Shown here one piece after another: positions 25,059-38,483 of a DNA stretch of 64,000 nt (position 1 is the first letter of the stretch; each line of letters begins with the position of its first letter). The notes beneath the pieces were generated by a model. It saw nothing but the letters and a program-made list of their open reading frames with translations. It was not told the DNA's origin and did no database searches. The DNA is taken from contig CM114272.1 in the NCBI GenBank assembly GCA_050084515.1, positions 4,588,001 to 4,652,000 on the forward strand, written 5' to 3'. Source of the DNA: Blasia pusilla (taxonomy: Eukaryota; Marchantiophyta; Marchantiopsida; Blasiales). The position numbers and the translations under genes are program-made.

Positions 25059-26300
25059 ACTCATAGCTCAGAGCACCGTCCAACCAGGGCACGGGGTCTA
25101 TGGTCGCAAGGCTACGACATGCACTACTTAATGAGTACAGTCTCAGCTCAGAGAATGCAACCTGAATCAATGAATCCAGGGATATATGGGTCGCCTTTAG
25201 GTGGATTGGACTGAGAGTAAAGTTTTTTTTCATAGCTTCCAGCTCTACGGTGAGATATTTGAAAACGCCTGAAAATGTAGGGCATTCCACAAGCTTAATC
25301 CCCCGGCTAGAGTTGCACAACCTGCAAAGGACTTTGGTGTCTCTGCTAGATCCTAGTCCCATTTCGTATAGTATCAATCCCGTCCCACAATAAACTGGTA
25401 CGTCAGATTACGTGGTCATCAACAACTTTTATAACAGGAGTTTTAGTTTCCCCCAGAATGCGATGGCAAATACTTGCCTCCGATCTTGGACTTCAGCTCA
25501 AATGAGGCTCCGTTGAGATCCTGGCTCACCTAATAAAATCCAATGCACTTTTCTTGATGCATTGGAACACACATTTAATGCTCGACTACGTAGTTAATGC
25601 AGTATAGACGTCTAGTCTAGTCTTCTGGCGAATCCATCAGACCATTACAATCACCCTACAATCGGGATGAGAGGTAGAAGAAAAAACAAAAATCAAGTAT
25701 TCGGACGGTCACAATCATCCGATCTGTCAATGCATAGAAAATTTCACATCGTCGACGTTGCGAGGTGGATCAGTGGTTGTGTGCACCGCTTGGCAGAAAT
25801 GTAGTCCTGATTTGTGCCATTTATACAATTGATTGGGTGGTGGGAAGTTTGTGCACAATTTGTCATGTTTTGTTCATTCATTGAGACATTCCCGTTTAGG
25901 TCACTTTTACATTTCTATTTCTTGTTGAGAAGCGCAATTTTTAGACATCGCACATTCCTGTTTTTCATTGTAGAATGTTCATGCACAACACAATTTTAAC
26001 CCTTCCTTGTAGAACACTAAACTTTGTGGCGTCATACATTGGCTGGCGAGTTTATTCCACTCACCAGATTGACAAATTTCAATAGCCAATACAATCAGCA
26101 GATTTACAGCAACAACTCACGTCCATAACGTTGCTTACCTTGAAATGCGCATCAACAAATATGAGTGTCAAATAAACTTTCTCAAACAAATCTTCCTTCT
26201 CATTACTTAAGACACCTCTTTGAAGAATGACGTACTCTTTGCAAATAGGGTTCATCACAATTCAGTAAAAAAACCTTTCACCCTGATATCATCACATTAG
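22380..26300. other. Gene-poor spacer
   Basis: No frame matches a known protein. A G-run (about 22,713-22,722) and a CT microsatellite (24,982-25,054) are the only distinctive pieces. Confidence 0.35.
24982..25054. repeat. CT microsatellite
   Basis: About 36 uninterrupted CT dinucleotides, followed by CACTCACTCA. Likely to vary in length between individuals. Confidence 0.95.
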
Positions 26301-26869
26301 AAAGATTATGACCTCAAGCACACATACCACACACTATCGGTGGTGCAGGAGGAAAGCAATGTTGTGGATCAGATCTGTCTCTAGATCCTACTACTGTCAA
26401 TCAAAAGGTCAAGAAAATAGAATCCTTGTAATGCTTGTGTTTGTGCGTATACTCCTTGAATGGTTCTTCAAATACAGTAAGAAGTGTCTAGAATTTTAGC
26501 CCGCCAATGCATCTCTTGATGCCATGAACATACGGGTGTCTTGGAATTTTTTTTCGTGGATGCGGTTCTATTGCAGTAGCAACAGCAGACATCAATATTT
26601 GTCTCTTGTTTCTTCTAACATGGGATTGTTAATAGTCAATATAAGTATAAAGCTGTGGAAAAAGAAGGCATTCTGTAAATTATGGAAGGCATTCTACAGA
26701 AGACAATTATCTCTTTAGTAATGTTTAGGAGCTTGTATTGTATCCTATACTGAATGAGCATATTCCTTGCTCACAAGCAATGGGTTAAATATGGTGTAAT
26801 CCCCTTGGGTCATTGTGAGGTGATGATTTTTTATTCTTTATTGAATGCGTTTCAGGTTTTTTCTTTCCC

Positions 26870-29686
26870 ATGGCTACTTCCATATCATATTCTATCCGGG
26901 TAGTGTGTGGTGTTGCATTAGGGGAAAATACCTACTGGAGATATTTGCATGATGGAACTAAGTGGATGTGTTTGGTTTGTAGTCGCATTTACTCAGCAAA
27001 GAACAAAACCAAGTGCAATCAGCACTTGACTAAGAAGCACCCAAAATTGGACCCATGCTACTTAGTACCTTTAGAGAATGCAGGCCAGCGTCCAGAAGAC
27101 CCTGTCAAGGGCCGTAAAAGGAGCATTAGTGACTCACAAAGAGAAAAATAATTGATGAAGAAATCAGGGGATGCTAGTGAGCGTTTAGAGAAAATGAGGA
27201 GGGAAAAATTATACAGATTTAGAGAGCATTGGTCTGAGACATGGTTGACCATGGAACGGGATCCTGTCATCCCACACTTGTTCAAGAAGCCGGCCTTGTT
27301 GGCTCTAATGGAGTGTGATCTCCCAAAGTGTCTTTGTATCCAAGATTGGGACGAAATATTGGATAGAGATAAATATGCGTTCTGTATTGTGAAAGTTCGA
27401 GAGTGTGGGGAGAGCAATGTCATGATGGATGTCATGGTGTTGGGATGCTTGGGTGCCATTCAGAGAGCTAGTGAGCCTGATTCTACCGACCTCATTGGAA
27501 GGGGAAAAACTTACTTCATACATTTGGAGTTGGTGAAGAAACTTTGGGGAGTAATTGAGCAGAAAGAGGGAGTATCATTGGGTTTGCTTCCACCTGATTT
27601 CAATAAAGAGGGATCAAAGCAAGTGAAGGAAACACTTGCTTGGATTGCTCGGAAAAAACAAAACTTGATGGGTTGGCTTGAGAGGGATCAAGCCAAGTAT
27701 GCACATTTCATGGCTAGGCAGTAGTTCAATCAATGAATGGTTGGAGAAGAGGAATGTGGAGAAGATGAAAGAAGTTTGTGAAAAATGAGCTTCTGCATAT
27801 GTCCCAAGGGAGAAGAGGGGTGTAGAGTTGGAATGGTCAAGGAAGACTATTCAAGAATGTGCAGTGGGGGGTAGCTCTAGGAAGTCATCTCCCACTTTAC
27901 AAGGAGATGAAAATGATGATATTAGTGATTTTGAAGTTTTACGCCCAAGGAGAAGATCGAAGATGGCTTCTAGGTCTACTGCCGAGCAGATTACAACAAA
28001 GAGTGGGGAGGAGAATGTTGCTTCAGCATCTGTGCAAGAGTCTAGGAAGAAGGGCATGCGTACTCGATCCATGGGAGGTGCCTCTTCTTCCAAGGAGGCA
28101 CTTCCACATGAATCAAAGAGTGTGAAGAAGAGAGGAAGAGAAACATTGGGTAGTGATCTTTCTCTATTGAGAACCCCATTTTGGGTGTAGTAGACCAGGT
28201 CGGTCTTCATACTCCACCATGTACAGGTACAGGTTCGGAAGGTATTCTGGAAAGACCGGGTCATGATCTTGGCATTGCCTCTCCATCTATTGAGACTACT
28301 CCATGTGGGGAAACTTTTCAGGGTAGATCTCATGTTGGTGAGTCTCTTGCCTCTCCTAGGGAGAACTTGGTTTCGGATGGAGTGTATGAGGTTTTGGTTG
28401 GAGTGGATGAGGCTGGTTTTGGAGTAGCTTCATATGATACAGAGGATGATATTCTAGCAACCCCGAGACATGACGTTGGAAATGGATCTCCATCTATGCG
28501 GCCTATTACATATAGGGAGATCTTTCAGGGTAGCTCTCATGTTGTTCACCAAGATGTTGGCAAGTCTCTTTCCTCGCCCAGAGAGAGCTTGGTTTTAGTT
28601 GGAGCAGATGAGGGTGGTTTTGGAGTAGCTTCATGTTTTGTAGGAACAGAGGAAGGCATTCTTGCAAACCAGAGTCATGAACTTGGCATTGGCTCTCCAT
28701 TTGTTGAGACTATTCCATGTGGGAAAACCTTTCAATGTAGCTCTCTTGTGGGTGACCAAGATGTTGGTGGGTCTCTTGCATCGTCTAGAGAGAACTTGAT
28801 TTCGGTGGGAGTGGATGAGGCTGGTTTTGGAGTAGCTTCATGTGTTGCAGTAACAGAGGAATGTAATCCTGCGGTGGTGGTTGGTGGTGATCTGATCGGG
28901 TCATCACGCAGTGGGAGTCTTCCATGTGATTTCACCTCCGAGAGGCTATTGGAACAGGGATCAAGCCTTCATGGGGAGGATGAGTATGCGGAGATTTTTT
29001 ATGAGTTGGGAGATAGTGTAGTTGACCCTGTGGATATTGTGGAGACATTGCTGAGCCATATGGATAGCATAAACCATAGTATAATGCATAGCCCTGCAGA
29101 AGATACATTTGTTACCCCGGTTGGTGGTGCTTTGGATGGTCATGAGACATCCAAAGAGGGTCACACTCATGATGATGGTGCTTCTCCTGCTGAATGTTCA
29201 CCTCTTGTGGGACCTTCTTCCCAAGATCTTTGTGCTTTAAGGAAGAATTTGTTGAAGGTTGCATCTTCATATGTACCCAAAAAGAGGAAGGGAAAGAAGA
29301 GTGTGGTAGTGCAGATTGAAGATGAGTCACATGAACAATGGGGGGGGTTTCATTCAGATGAAGATATGGATCAGATTTCAGAGAGCCAAATTCTCAGAGA
29401 TCTCAATGAGGTAAATGATGAGTGGGCTACTCTACCCATGAGCCAAATTTCTGATGCTACTGATTGTGGGGAGGTACAAATAGATTTTCCAAATGCCTCC
29501 CAACTCAATGTTACTGAGATCATGGCAGAAACAAACATAGATCTTCTTGTAGATGGTAGCCACTTGAGGCCCAAGAGAGTTCTACGCCATACAGGATCAT
29601 CCCCCACAGTGGAGGAGTATAGAGAACTAGGGAAGTCCAAGGCTGAGATTATTCAAGATATGTTGATTACGCCACCAACTCGATAG
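26870..29686 (+). pseudogene. BED zinc-finger protein of element 1
   Basis: The frame 26,870-27,151 contains WRYLHDGTKWMCLVCSRIYS and then HLTKKHP, a C-x2-C...H-x4-H BED finger, the DNA-binding module of many DNA transposases and domesticated relatives. A TAA at 27,149 separates it from a continuing frame (27,152-27,724), which fits REK-Q-LMKK with CAA to TAA. A Lys/Ser-rich linker (27,828-28,190) and a long frame (28,181-29,686, 501 codons) follow. The long frame contains three imperfect repeats of about 75-80 residues. Markers are LGI(A/G)SPS/F-ETxPCGxTFQ, SLAS(P/S)RENL and VDEAGFGVAS. No catalytic domain was recognised. Whether all frames form one protein is inferred from order and spacing. 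Confidence 0.5.
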
Positions 29687-29689
29687 GCA

Positions 29690-31384
29690 AAAAAGAAGAA
29701 TGTGTATGGCAAATCAAAACTTGGGCGGAAGCGGCCTTTGAAATAGGTAACATTTCAAATTTTAGTATTGAGAGCATTGCTTTTTTGTAGTTGTTCTCTT
29801 ATGGCATGTAGGGAAGATCACTTCCACAAAGGATAAGTGCTCATGATGTGGTTTGTTCATTTGTTCATTTCAGGTGCAAGTTGATTATGGATTCAAATGG
29901 CATAATTCTCGGCTTTCTCCATGGCTACAAACTTTATAGGGTATTTTTGGCATAAGTTTGAAGTAATAGATAGAGGAAAAGAGTGTTTAATGCTCTTTCT
30001 CATTACAACCCTATTTTATTAAATATCATTTTGGAAGGACAAATGCCACATTCTTTGATTCGGATTGTAGGAAGTTTGGGATAGGAAAGGAATGGAACTA
30101 TAGTCGATATCTCCAACGCCTTCTTGGAAGGACAAGTGGCATTCTATTTGTCTACTATTGCAGATTTTTGTACTATGTTTCTTTACCTTTTGTATTTTCA
30201 CGCTTTCTCTATGACACTAGGAGAGTAAACAAGAGTGTTACCTTATGAACATTATAGTATCAAGAATGATGGTCATTTACCTCCTTACTTGTTATAAATC
30301 TGGTTTTTTTTTGGATGAAAAAAATATGAGATTAGAATCCTGTTGATTATTAGAAGCATTACTTATGAGAGCGCGTGCGTTGTCTATAGAAGGCATTCTG
30401 CCATTTCCATTCATTGGGCGTGCATCTATCTTTTCGTGTTTACATGTTGTATGGTTGGTTACTCATCAAACACGGTGAATTAGAAGGTGTCTTGGTTTGA
30501 TTTTTTCTATTTATCTTACTCCTTTTGGACATGCATTATTCTCTTTTTCATTTGTAAGACAAATAATTATTTAAATTCATTGAATGGTTGATCTTGTTGT
30601 GGTCTAGCTTGCTTGCTGATTGATCTCCAATGCAAGTTTGCAAGTGGATGCATTTGACTCACCATGATGATGTACTTGTCATGTTTTGGTGAATACATAG
30701 TTAAAGCTTTAGACAAGATGGTCCTTTTTAGGATGAACAAGTTCTGAAATTGGAAACACTCAGATTGTTTCACACAGAACTCAGATTGTTAGACACAGAA
30801 CTTTCAGACCCCTTTGTTGTGAAGAAAATATCTGTTTGTGAGTGACTTTAGTTTATGAGAGTGTGCGGACTGTCTTTCCAAGCATTTCCGTGTATCCTAT
30901 TTTACAGGCACATCCATTTTTTGAGTGCTTTTGTGTTGTATGGTTTGTTATATATGGTATCATGGTGAATTGGAAGATGTGCCTTGATTCAGATTTCTGT
31001 ATTTCCCCAAAACCTGTTGGACATACTTTCTTCTCTACTTCTTTTGTGAGCCGAATAAATTTTTGGATTCATTCAATGGTTGATCTTGTTGAGTGCTACC
31101 TAGCTTGCTGATAAAGAACTTATAAGATTGGAAAGAGTCATTATGTTGGTGATAGAACGTTTACACTCCTTTTGTGTGAAAGTTCACAGGAGTTTCCATC
31201 ATGTTCTTCCCTAATGATAGCATGGTCCTTTGAAGAAAGCATTCCGGCTATACTGTATCACTTTCAGATTCTTAAGTCTACCTGTAGGGACTCGAGTTTT
31301 ACTTCTCCAAAAATTCTTCACTATCTTTCTACTGTACTTCTCACTAACTGTAACTCTAGAGATGATGAATGTGTGTAGGGAAGT
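29690..31384. other. Spacer between the two element 1 genes
   Basis: Non-coding. It contains copies of the (G)GAA-N-GCATTC motif near 30,117, 30,388 and 31,237. A repeated phrase TTCATTGAATGGTTGATCTTG / TTCATTCAATGGTTGATC (near 30,577 and 31,068) shows an internal duplication of about 490 bp. Confidence 0.45.
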
Positions 31385-34300
31385 ATGGACCTCAATAATC
31401 CTATCGACTTGACATCGACTCTTCCCCTATCACATGAAGCCATGGACACAAGGATTCAACAAAGTGCTTTGACTAAAAGGATTTTGGCCATGAAGAGGAC
31501 AGAGGTTCAAACAAGCATGCCGACGAGGAACATATCAGCAAAAGACCTCCATTGGAATGTCTATAATGCAGGATATATCCCTTGGTATAGGCTCGAGGAT
31601 TTCATTATAGGTGAGGGTATCGGAGACAATATAAATCCCAGTACCTTTTGGAAAGGTACATCGAAATGCATAGGAGAAAAGTTACGAGAAGAAGAAGGAG
31701 AGGAAGCATCTTACACTATTTATTTTTGTGCTTACGGGCCTCAAGACAATCGACGCTTGCATCAACCAGTTGTGAACAGGCGAGTAGGCAGAAGTTTCAT
31801 TATTTTTTATATATAATTACAATGGGAATTTTAATCGTTACTTATATTTTGGTTGAATAAGTGTCACACGTTCAATTTAGAGCATATGATTGTAGTCCCA
31901 TGTAGTTGAGTGGTCAATTTATTCCTGATAGAATGCATTCTTGCATATATTGAAGAGGTCAAACCTTCCCAAGACAGGCCCAGAAAGTCGTCCTTGTGCA
32001 CAAAAAATAATCGGAGGAGAGAGTTGGAAGCGAGGATGCCAATGTCATTTTTCAATATCCAAACTGAAGTTTCCAATGCATGCGGCCATAATAGTTTAGG
32101 AAAACCATGCCATGGATCTAATGATCCAACAAGTTTGGGAACTCCAACAATGTATACTCCTAGGATCTCAAATGAGCTGAGATGCTACATAAAAGAGAGA
32201 CTTCGTCTTGGGGTAGAGCCCCACCAGATTATGTCGCAGCATGGCCTCATGCTAAAATATCGATCTGAAACATCTCCTAACTTTCAAAAAAGCATGATAA
32301 GGGATGATTTCATGCAAATGCATGATATTGCAAAAGCAAAAAAGGAGTTGAATATGGAGACGTTCCAGTTTTGCGTAGATGAGAATCAATCGTTAAGTGC
32401 ATTTGTAAATCTCTATCCAAAGAAGGTCTTTATTTATGAGCCTTATTTAGATGATGCCAGACCTTTCATACTGGGATTCCAAAGCACTTGGCAGTTGCAA
32501 GCAATGGTGAAATATGGACACAACAGTGTTTTGAGCATGGATAGTACGTTTGGTACCAATCGAAGCAACGTACTAAGTTAAGTAGTCTTTGAAGTATACA
32601 ATGATGAAAATGTGCTTTCATCATTGAAATGGAAGATGTATTTGAGATGCCATTGCTACTTGTAAGAAACCTCATCTGTTGTATACTCTTGCGCAGTTTC
32701 CTTTGTACACTATTTTGGTGTTCGACAAGCACCATACTGGAATACCTGTAGCTTGGATTTTGACAAGTAGCTCAAAGGAGGTGCATTTGGTGAAATGGTT
32801 GCGGGCAGTGGCGGAAAAGTGTAGACTACAACAAAAATCTTGGGAGCCGAATGCAATCATAGTGGATGATGCCAACGCCGAGCAAAATGCATTGAGGTAT
32901 TCTTGGGATCCTAAAGTTGCGGTATCTTGCTGAAAGGGTACATCACACTTTTTTTTAAATGAAAAAACCTGAGTCAAATTTCCTGTCATTCAGATATTGA
33001 TTACATTAGGAAAGGCATTCCGAGACTGTTATCTCAATGAAAGTTAAGCACATGGTTATATTCACTTGCAGGGTAACTTTTGCAAAGTCAGATATCATAC
33101 TTTGTCTTTGGCATGTACGCCATGACTGGCTAAAGTAGCTAAAGCGGAAGGTCAGATGTGCGATAATGAGAGCTCAGATGTCACGACGCCTAGGGGAGAT
33201 TATGTATGTAAATCGATGTGGCACGTAGACTAGAGGTGTGATCTTGGACAATGCGAGAATGATGTTGCATCAATTCTATGTACACTTCAGGGATGAAGTG
33301 GAATTCATCAACTATATACAGACTTATTGGGAGCCAAAACTAGGTGGCTACAAACACTTTACCTTTTTTCCCCTTCCATAATTGTTCCATTTTTTATCAC
33401 ACTTTCATTAACTTTGTGCCACTCATTGCAAGGGCTAGCATGTACAAGATAAGAATGTGAATTTTTTTTGTGCGCAGACAAGTGGGTTAAAGTAGCGAGG
33501 GACTACCCTCATGCAAACCAAGACACAAATGCTGCAATTGAAGCATATCATGGAAGCATGAAGGCAGTTCTAGCAGATGACAACAGAAGTATATCTCAAA
33601 GAAGAGGAGGCTACTTGGTTTGGAAGCTTAGTAGTTTTGTAGAGGCATGGTACTTCCATATACACTTGCTGAAAAAAAATGGGTTTGTTCGAAATGCAGT
33701 AGAGGAGCAATATGTGAATAAAGCAGTTCTGAAGGGAAGAGAAATCCCAACAGATGATGTGCAACTTACAGAATCTAGAGGGGCAAGTCTGGATGGCACG
33801 GGTGAGGAGCCAAACCATACCCAATAAGTGGTAAGAAGTCTACACTATGACACTGAATGGGGCCATTGTGAGTGTCCTTGGTCACTAAAAGGAAACATAT
33901 GCAAACATATGGTAAGAAAAAGGCTGGTTTGTCTTGGATAGCATAAAATTAAGCAATCGTGCACCTTTTCCTCCACGTCATTTTATTGATTGAATCTTTT
34001 CAATTGATTCATTCCATTTCTTTGTAGATTGCTGCTCTACTACGAGATGATTACAGCGAAGAGGACCTTGTGAAAATACTTGGGACGAGAGATCACATCC
34101 TGGACCTCAATGATACACAAGGTGAATGATATGGACACCATCTAAATTTACTCGTGATTCAGGGGGACACTTGTGAGGTTGCTTGTATACATATAGACGT
34201 GTGTTTTGGAAATTCATCACATTCTCATGTATTTTTGCACTATTTGGTGTGATTCAGGAGGCATTCCATATGAAGATATGGACACGGGCACTTTCACTAA

Positions 34301-34795
34301 GGATACACCAATAGTTGAAGCACTGAACATCCCCAAACCAAGTAACAAGGATATGGAGGTTGCTATGGACAAGCTGTACTTTGAGTTGCGGAATCAGTGT
34401 CAAGGAAATGAGTTATTTTTTACGATGGCATCCAAAATGTTGAGAGAAATAAACGGGCGGATTGAGAGGGCAAAAGTTATGTTTGTGAACGGCTTGACTA
34501 ATCAACCTGGAAATCCCTACCAGATTTACAAGGACGGGTTCCAAAATAATAATTCGCTTAAACGAGTGAAGTCCAACATCAAACGATGGTCTAAACAAGC
34601 AAACAGACGAGCATAATATGGAGCAGGACATACCAGAGTGATGGCTCAGGCACAGGAGGAAACTTCAAGTAAGTTACCATGCTTTCCAAAGCCCAAAACA
34701 AAGAAGAAGAAGTTGAGACCACAAGCTGAGTTGGACAAACAAGCAATGTCAACGACCTTGAACAATACGAGCCGAGTAGTTGGTGGCACATAATG
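31385..34795 (+). pseudogene. MULE-like transposase with SWIM finger (element 1)
   Basis: The N-terminal exon (31,385-31,816) includes WYRLEDFIIGEGIGD. The next (31,910-32,565) ends with the first catalytic Asp in SVLSMDSTFGTN. A GT-AG intron (about 32,566-32,696) leads to LYTILVFDKHHTGIPVAWIL and the second Asp in PNAIIVDDANAEQNALR. The next exon, near 33,070, has CLWHVRHDWLK, the C-x2-H of MULE transposases, and RDEVEFINYIQTYW, a candidate for the catalytic Glu. Then follow DTNAAIEAYHGSMKA (33,510 on) and a SWIM finger, CECPWSLKGNICKHM (33,866-33,910), ending at a GTAAG donor; the acceptor is near 34,028. The C-terminal Lys-rich part is at 34,206-34,795. Stops (for example 33,825) make the copy inactive. 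The transposase would cut and move the element by DDE chemistry. Confidence 0.72.
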
Positions 34796-35379
34796 TCCGT
34801 GGTATTTTTCAGTTTTGGGAAGGTATGCCTATGCCCTGTAAATGATGCATTTCCTTACAATGAATATCATTGAATTTTTTTCCCACCACGAGTAGTGAAT
34901 AATTAACAGAATGCCTTTCAGGTTTGTCTTTAGGAAAGCATTCTTACTTTAGTGTTCTTCACCGCATTGGATCGCGGAACCTAGCCTAACACAGCCGCCG
35001 GCCCTAGGCTTCCAAACTTGCAGGACGAGGCATTTTTTATGCGTGTGTAGGACCAGGACCAAGATATTCCCATTTAAGTTTTAAAGTTGTAAGGTCTAAC
35101 ACGATCAGGAGAGGCGTTTCGATTTCGAGCCCATTTTAGGGGGCCAATGTGCACGAGCTGGTATGGCTATTCTTAGACGTGCATTTTTGGATAGGAAATA
35201 GAAAAAATTTGGGCCACGGGGTTGTGTAAAACCAGTGATATTGCAAGGAGAAATTGAGTGAAGTGCTTCTTTAGGGAGAAACTTAGTGAGGAAGTCTTCA
35301 ACTCGCGCTCATATCCTCCATTTTCAAGTTGCTCTGCCAAAATTTTTATTTCAGTCTCAATAAATTCATTTTCATCAGC

Positions 35380-36009
35380 GACCATGGAAAGTATTGATGC
35401 AAGAAAGAAGACTAGAGAAGTTTTGATCGAGCTTGGCCAAGATTCCAAACCTAGACAAGCACTGGATGAAGGCGATAGAGGCAATACATCACTTCAAGAC
35501 ATTGGGAAATGCCAGAGGAAATCCAAGCACACCAATTCTTATCTCCATTTTCTAGTACCAATCTGTCTTTATCAGATTTGAATAGGAACTTTGATGATGC
35601 ATTTGTGAAGATTTTCATGTGCCCTGTAGGAAATAAGGCAAAAAAATCTCATAAGGGAACATTTTCAGAGTTGCAAGAGTTGTCAACCAGGTTGAAAGTA
35701 ATCTCAGATGTTTGCAATACCATGGAGTCTATTGTGAAGGGATTTCAGAATCAACAAATTTTGCTAGGCAAGCTAGAAAGTTACCCTTTAGAAAAAACCA
35801 TTGATGGTTTGCCGGAAATCATTGAGAAGTTTGTGTTACAAGTAAAAGCTCTTTTGAAAAATGAGAGTATCGTACAATTGATGATGGAAAACAGCGAGGT
35901 TTTGCAATGTTTAGATCAGAATCGTAGTACTTGGGAATTTCTACGAGCTCAGATTTCCTTTGATCTTTGCCCCAAGAAGTTTAGGCATCCAGTTCTTCAT
36001 CAATCTTGA
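35380..36009 (+). pseudogene. Hypothetical protein remnant
   Basis: MESIDARKKTREVLIELG (from 35,383) continues, after a one-base frame change near 35,505, into a frame ending at 36,009. Segments such as TFSELQELSTRLKVISDVCN and LPEIIEKFVLQVKALLK look helical. No known domain was recognised. It may be a third cargo gene of element 1 or an unrelated host fragment. TTATTTGAGC hairpin sequence follows immediately. Confidence 0.3.
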
Positions 36010-36023
36010 ATCCAGATTATCTC

Positions 36024-36365
36024 AAACGACGTTTATTTGAGCTTTATTTTGGTTGTAGGCAAAATAAAGCTCCGAAAATAGGGAGTGAAAAGTGACATCA
36101 CCTAAGAGGATCAAGTATTCTAAAAAGTATAGTGTGTATAGAAATCAGGTTATTAGAATCTTGTGACTTTGCAGACCATGAATAGGATATGATAAAGGAA
36201 ATATCATGAAAACACAAGATTCTATAATTGATTTCTGATCATAAAGTTATTAGAATATCTGTGTGACAGATAGATACATAAGATCATCTCCCAAGTATGC
36301 CTACAACCAAAATAAAGCTCAAATAAACGTCGTTTATACCTAATGTCACTTTTCACTCCCTATTT
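36024..36365. repeat. MITE-like nested hairpin
   Basis: AAACGACGTTTATTTGAGC...GGCA (36,024-36,063) recurs inverted at 36,298-36,336. A second pair, GGGAGTGAAAAGTGACAT (36,081-36,098) and its complement (36,344-36,361), is also inverted. The order is A-B ... A'-B' where a simple hairpin would give B'-A'. An inner inverted pair around GAAATCAGGTT and ACAAGATTCT is also visible. It is probably a MITE inserted in or recombined with a related one. Confidence 0.55.
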
Positions 36366-36369
36366 TATT

Positions 36370-38480
36370 TAAAAAAACATAGGGACCTATTTTCCATTGA
36401 CTCTACCTCAGCAAACACATGAACATGTTGAAGATGATTGCATAATGCCTTCCCTTCCATATATTCGGTGTTTTTGGAGTACTTTATATTACATACCATA
36501 ATGGATCCAAAAAACATTGTGACACGTTAGATTTAGATAGTTAATCTCTTGAATAGTTTGGGTAAATTTGAGGATCTACCCAACACATAGCCTTATTGTA
36601 TGAGCAAAATATTAACATGCCTTGAAAAGTTAAATATTTTATATAGAAAAGGATTGATCACTAGCAGGTTTTGTTACATACAATGTTAGAATACTTTCTC
36701 GTTCATACTTGCAATTAGAAATCCCATCTTCCAAGTGTTACATCCATCAAACCATCTTGCCCATATCACATATGGGAACGCCACTAACTATATACGAAGC
36801 ATAAAAAGCATTTCCTCAATGGGAATGCTATAATGCTTTCTTTCTCCTACCAAAATAATATGCGTCTATGAGTTTGTGGCAAAGGTGGAATGTTCTTGTG
36901 TTCTTTGACATGTTTGCCACATCCATTCTTTATACAATTGCTTCATTTCATGCTTGGTATATCACATAACAATATGGATGATTGGATAAAGTTTTGACCA
37001 TAAACCATGCTAGAGCTTTAGCCTCTCTTTCTCCTCTTCCTCATCAATTGCACATTCGATGTAGAACTTGGCAACTTCCTCTGCACATTGTTTTAACTCT
37101 TATTCCACTTCCTCAATTTTTTCCAGCTCTATCTCTTCCTCTATAGTAGCTTTTCTAATTCTGATTGGGGGGAGGCTTTGTAGCCAAATTTTTTTCATCT
37201 GATTCACTTGGAGCCATACGCCTTCAGTACGTACCCTTCATTCACAACATAAACAACACAAGTTAAAATATCACCACTCCTCAGTTAAAGCAAGTTTCAA
37301 GGTCTAGAATGTATTTGAAGCAATTATCAAGAGAACAAATAATAGGATGATCAATTTTGACTTCATCAGCAACATTGGTGGTGTATAGAAAATGGTTTGA
37401 TTATAAACTAGTCCACTTCTAATAAATTATATTTGCCTCAATAGTATCTACACCATCATAAGGAAGACATTCCAGCTATCTAAGTGATTGTTCACTCAAA
37501 ATAACCTTCTCATAGGGTCGTCATGTGAGGGGTATCTTCTCATTCACGGACATTGTATTTTTCTGAGTGCTTTTCTTTCTAATGAGAACATATCAAGTAA
37601 AATCTAGTATTTGAGATAATATATCTCAACCTGCTTGATCATAGCGGACGAATGTGTTTGTCAACACATTCTTTCCAAAGTGACTCTGCCTTCTCCTTAA
37701 AGATGATATATAACATTTACGATATTCATTCGATTATACGTTACATATATATAGATCATTTTATTCAAACATCACACATGATAGCTTAATACGCATAAGC
37801 ATCTACCATTTAGACAATCCTCTCTCATGAAATCGAAAGCATTATGATAGCCCCAAATTTTGATAGATTAGAAAGCACACCTCCCGCAACATGGTCACTT
37901 TTGGCATCCACACCCAACCCAAACAACTCAACAGATAAAAAAAGGTGAGATCCTATAGAGTGGCTCTTGAACTTCCCGTGATGAAAAAACTCACCTTACA
38001 ACAAAAGTAACATGATAAATTGATTGAACCCATGGCTTGTATACGCATCGGTGGGGAGGGGATCAACATGTTCATAAATACGTTCCTCTTGATCTGATGT
38101 TCACAAATGTATTGAACCCATGACTTGTAAATTTACATGGAAAGCATTCCGACATTTTCTAATGGGATACTCACATGGCTTTGCACTTCAAATTAACTAT
38201 GAACCGAAATCTCTCAACGACATACCACAATAATGATTCCATTCATAAGGTTGAGGGAATGAATATGAACTAGACCATGCACAATGGCATCCAATGAATA
38301 GAAAAGCCCATTGCATGCCAACCTTGAAAATATAAAGCATTCTAACTCTGTCAAAACAAACAGGGCCTCAACTTTCAACAAACACATACCAACGGCTTCA
38401 CATGGCTTCAAGTAGTTACTTACAGTATCTAATATATGTACACGGTAGAACCCATGAGACAATAGAGAACAAAGAGTACA
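36370..38480. other. Gene-poor spacer
   Basis: AT-rich, no protein recognised. It holds several GCATTCC-type motifs, including the near-palindrome AGCATTTCCTCAATGGGAAT at 36,808. Confidence 0.35.
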
Positions 38481-38483
38481 AAT

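Larger units (their letters stand above)
26300..36010 (+). mobile_element. MULE-type DNA transposon with BED accessory gene (element 1)
   Basis: Two plus-strand gene remnants lie head to tail: a BED-finger protein (26,870-29,686) and a MULE-like DDE transposase with SWIM finger (31,385-34,795). Possibly a third gene follows (35,380-36,009). A short motif close to GGAANGCATTCC recurs through the non-coding parts and beyond, to 39.7 kb. No terminal inverted repeats were identified, so the edges are approximate. Confidence 0.6.
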
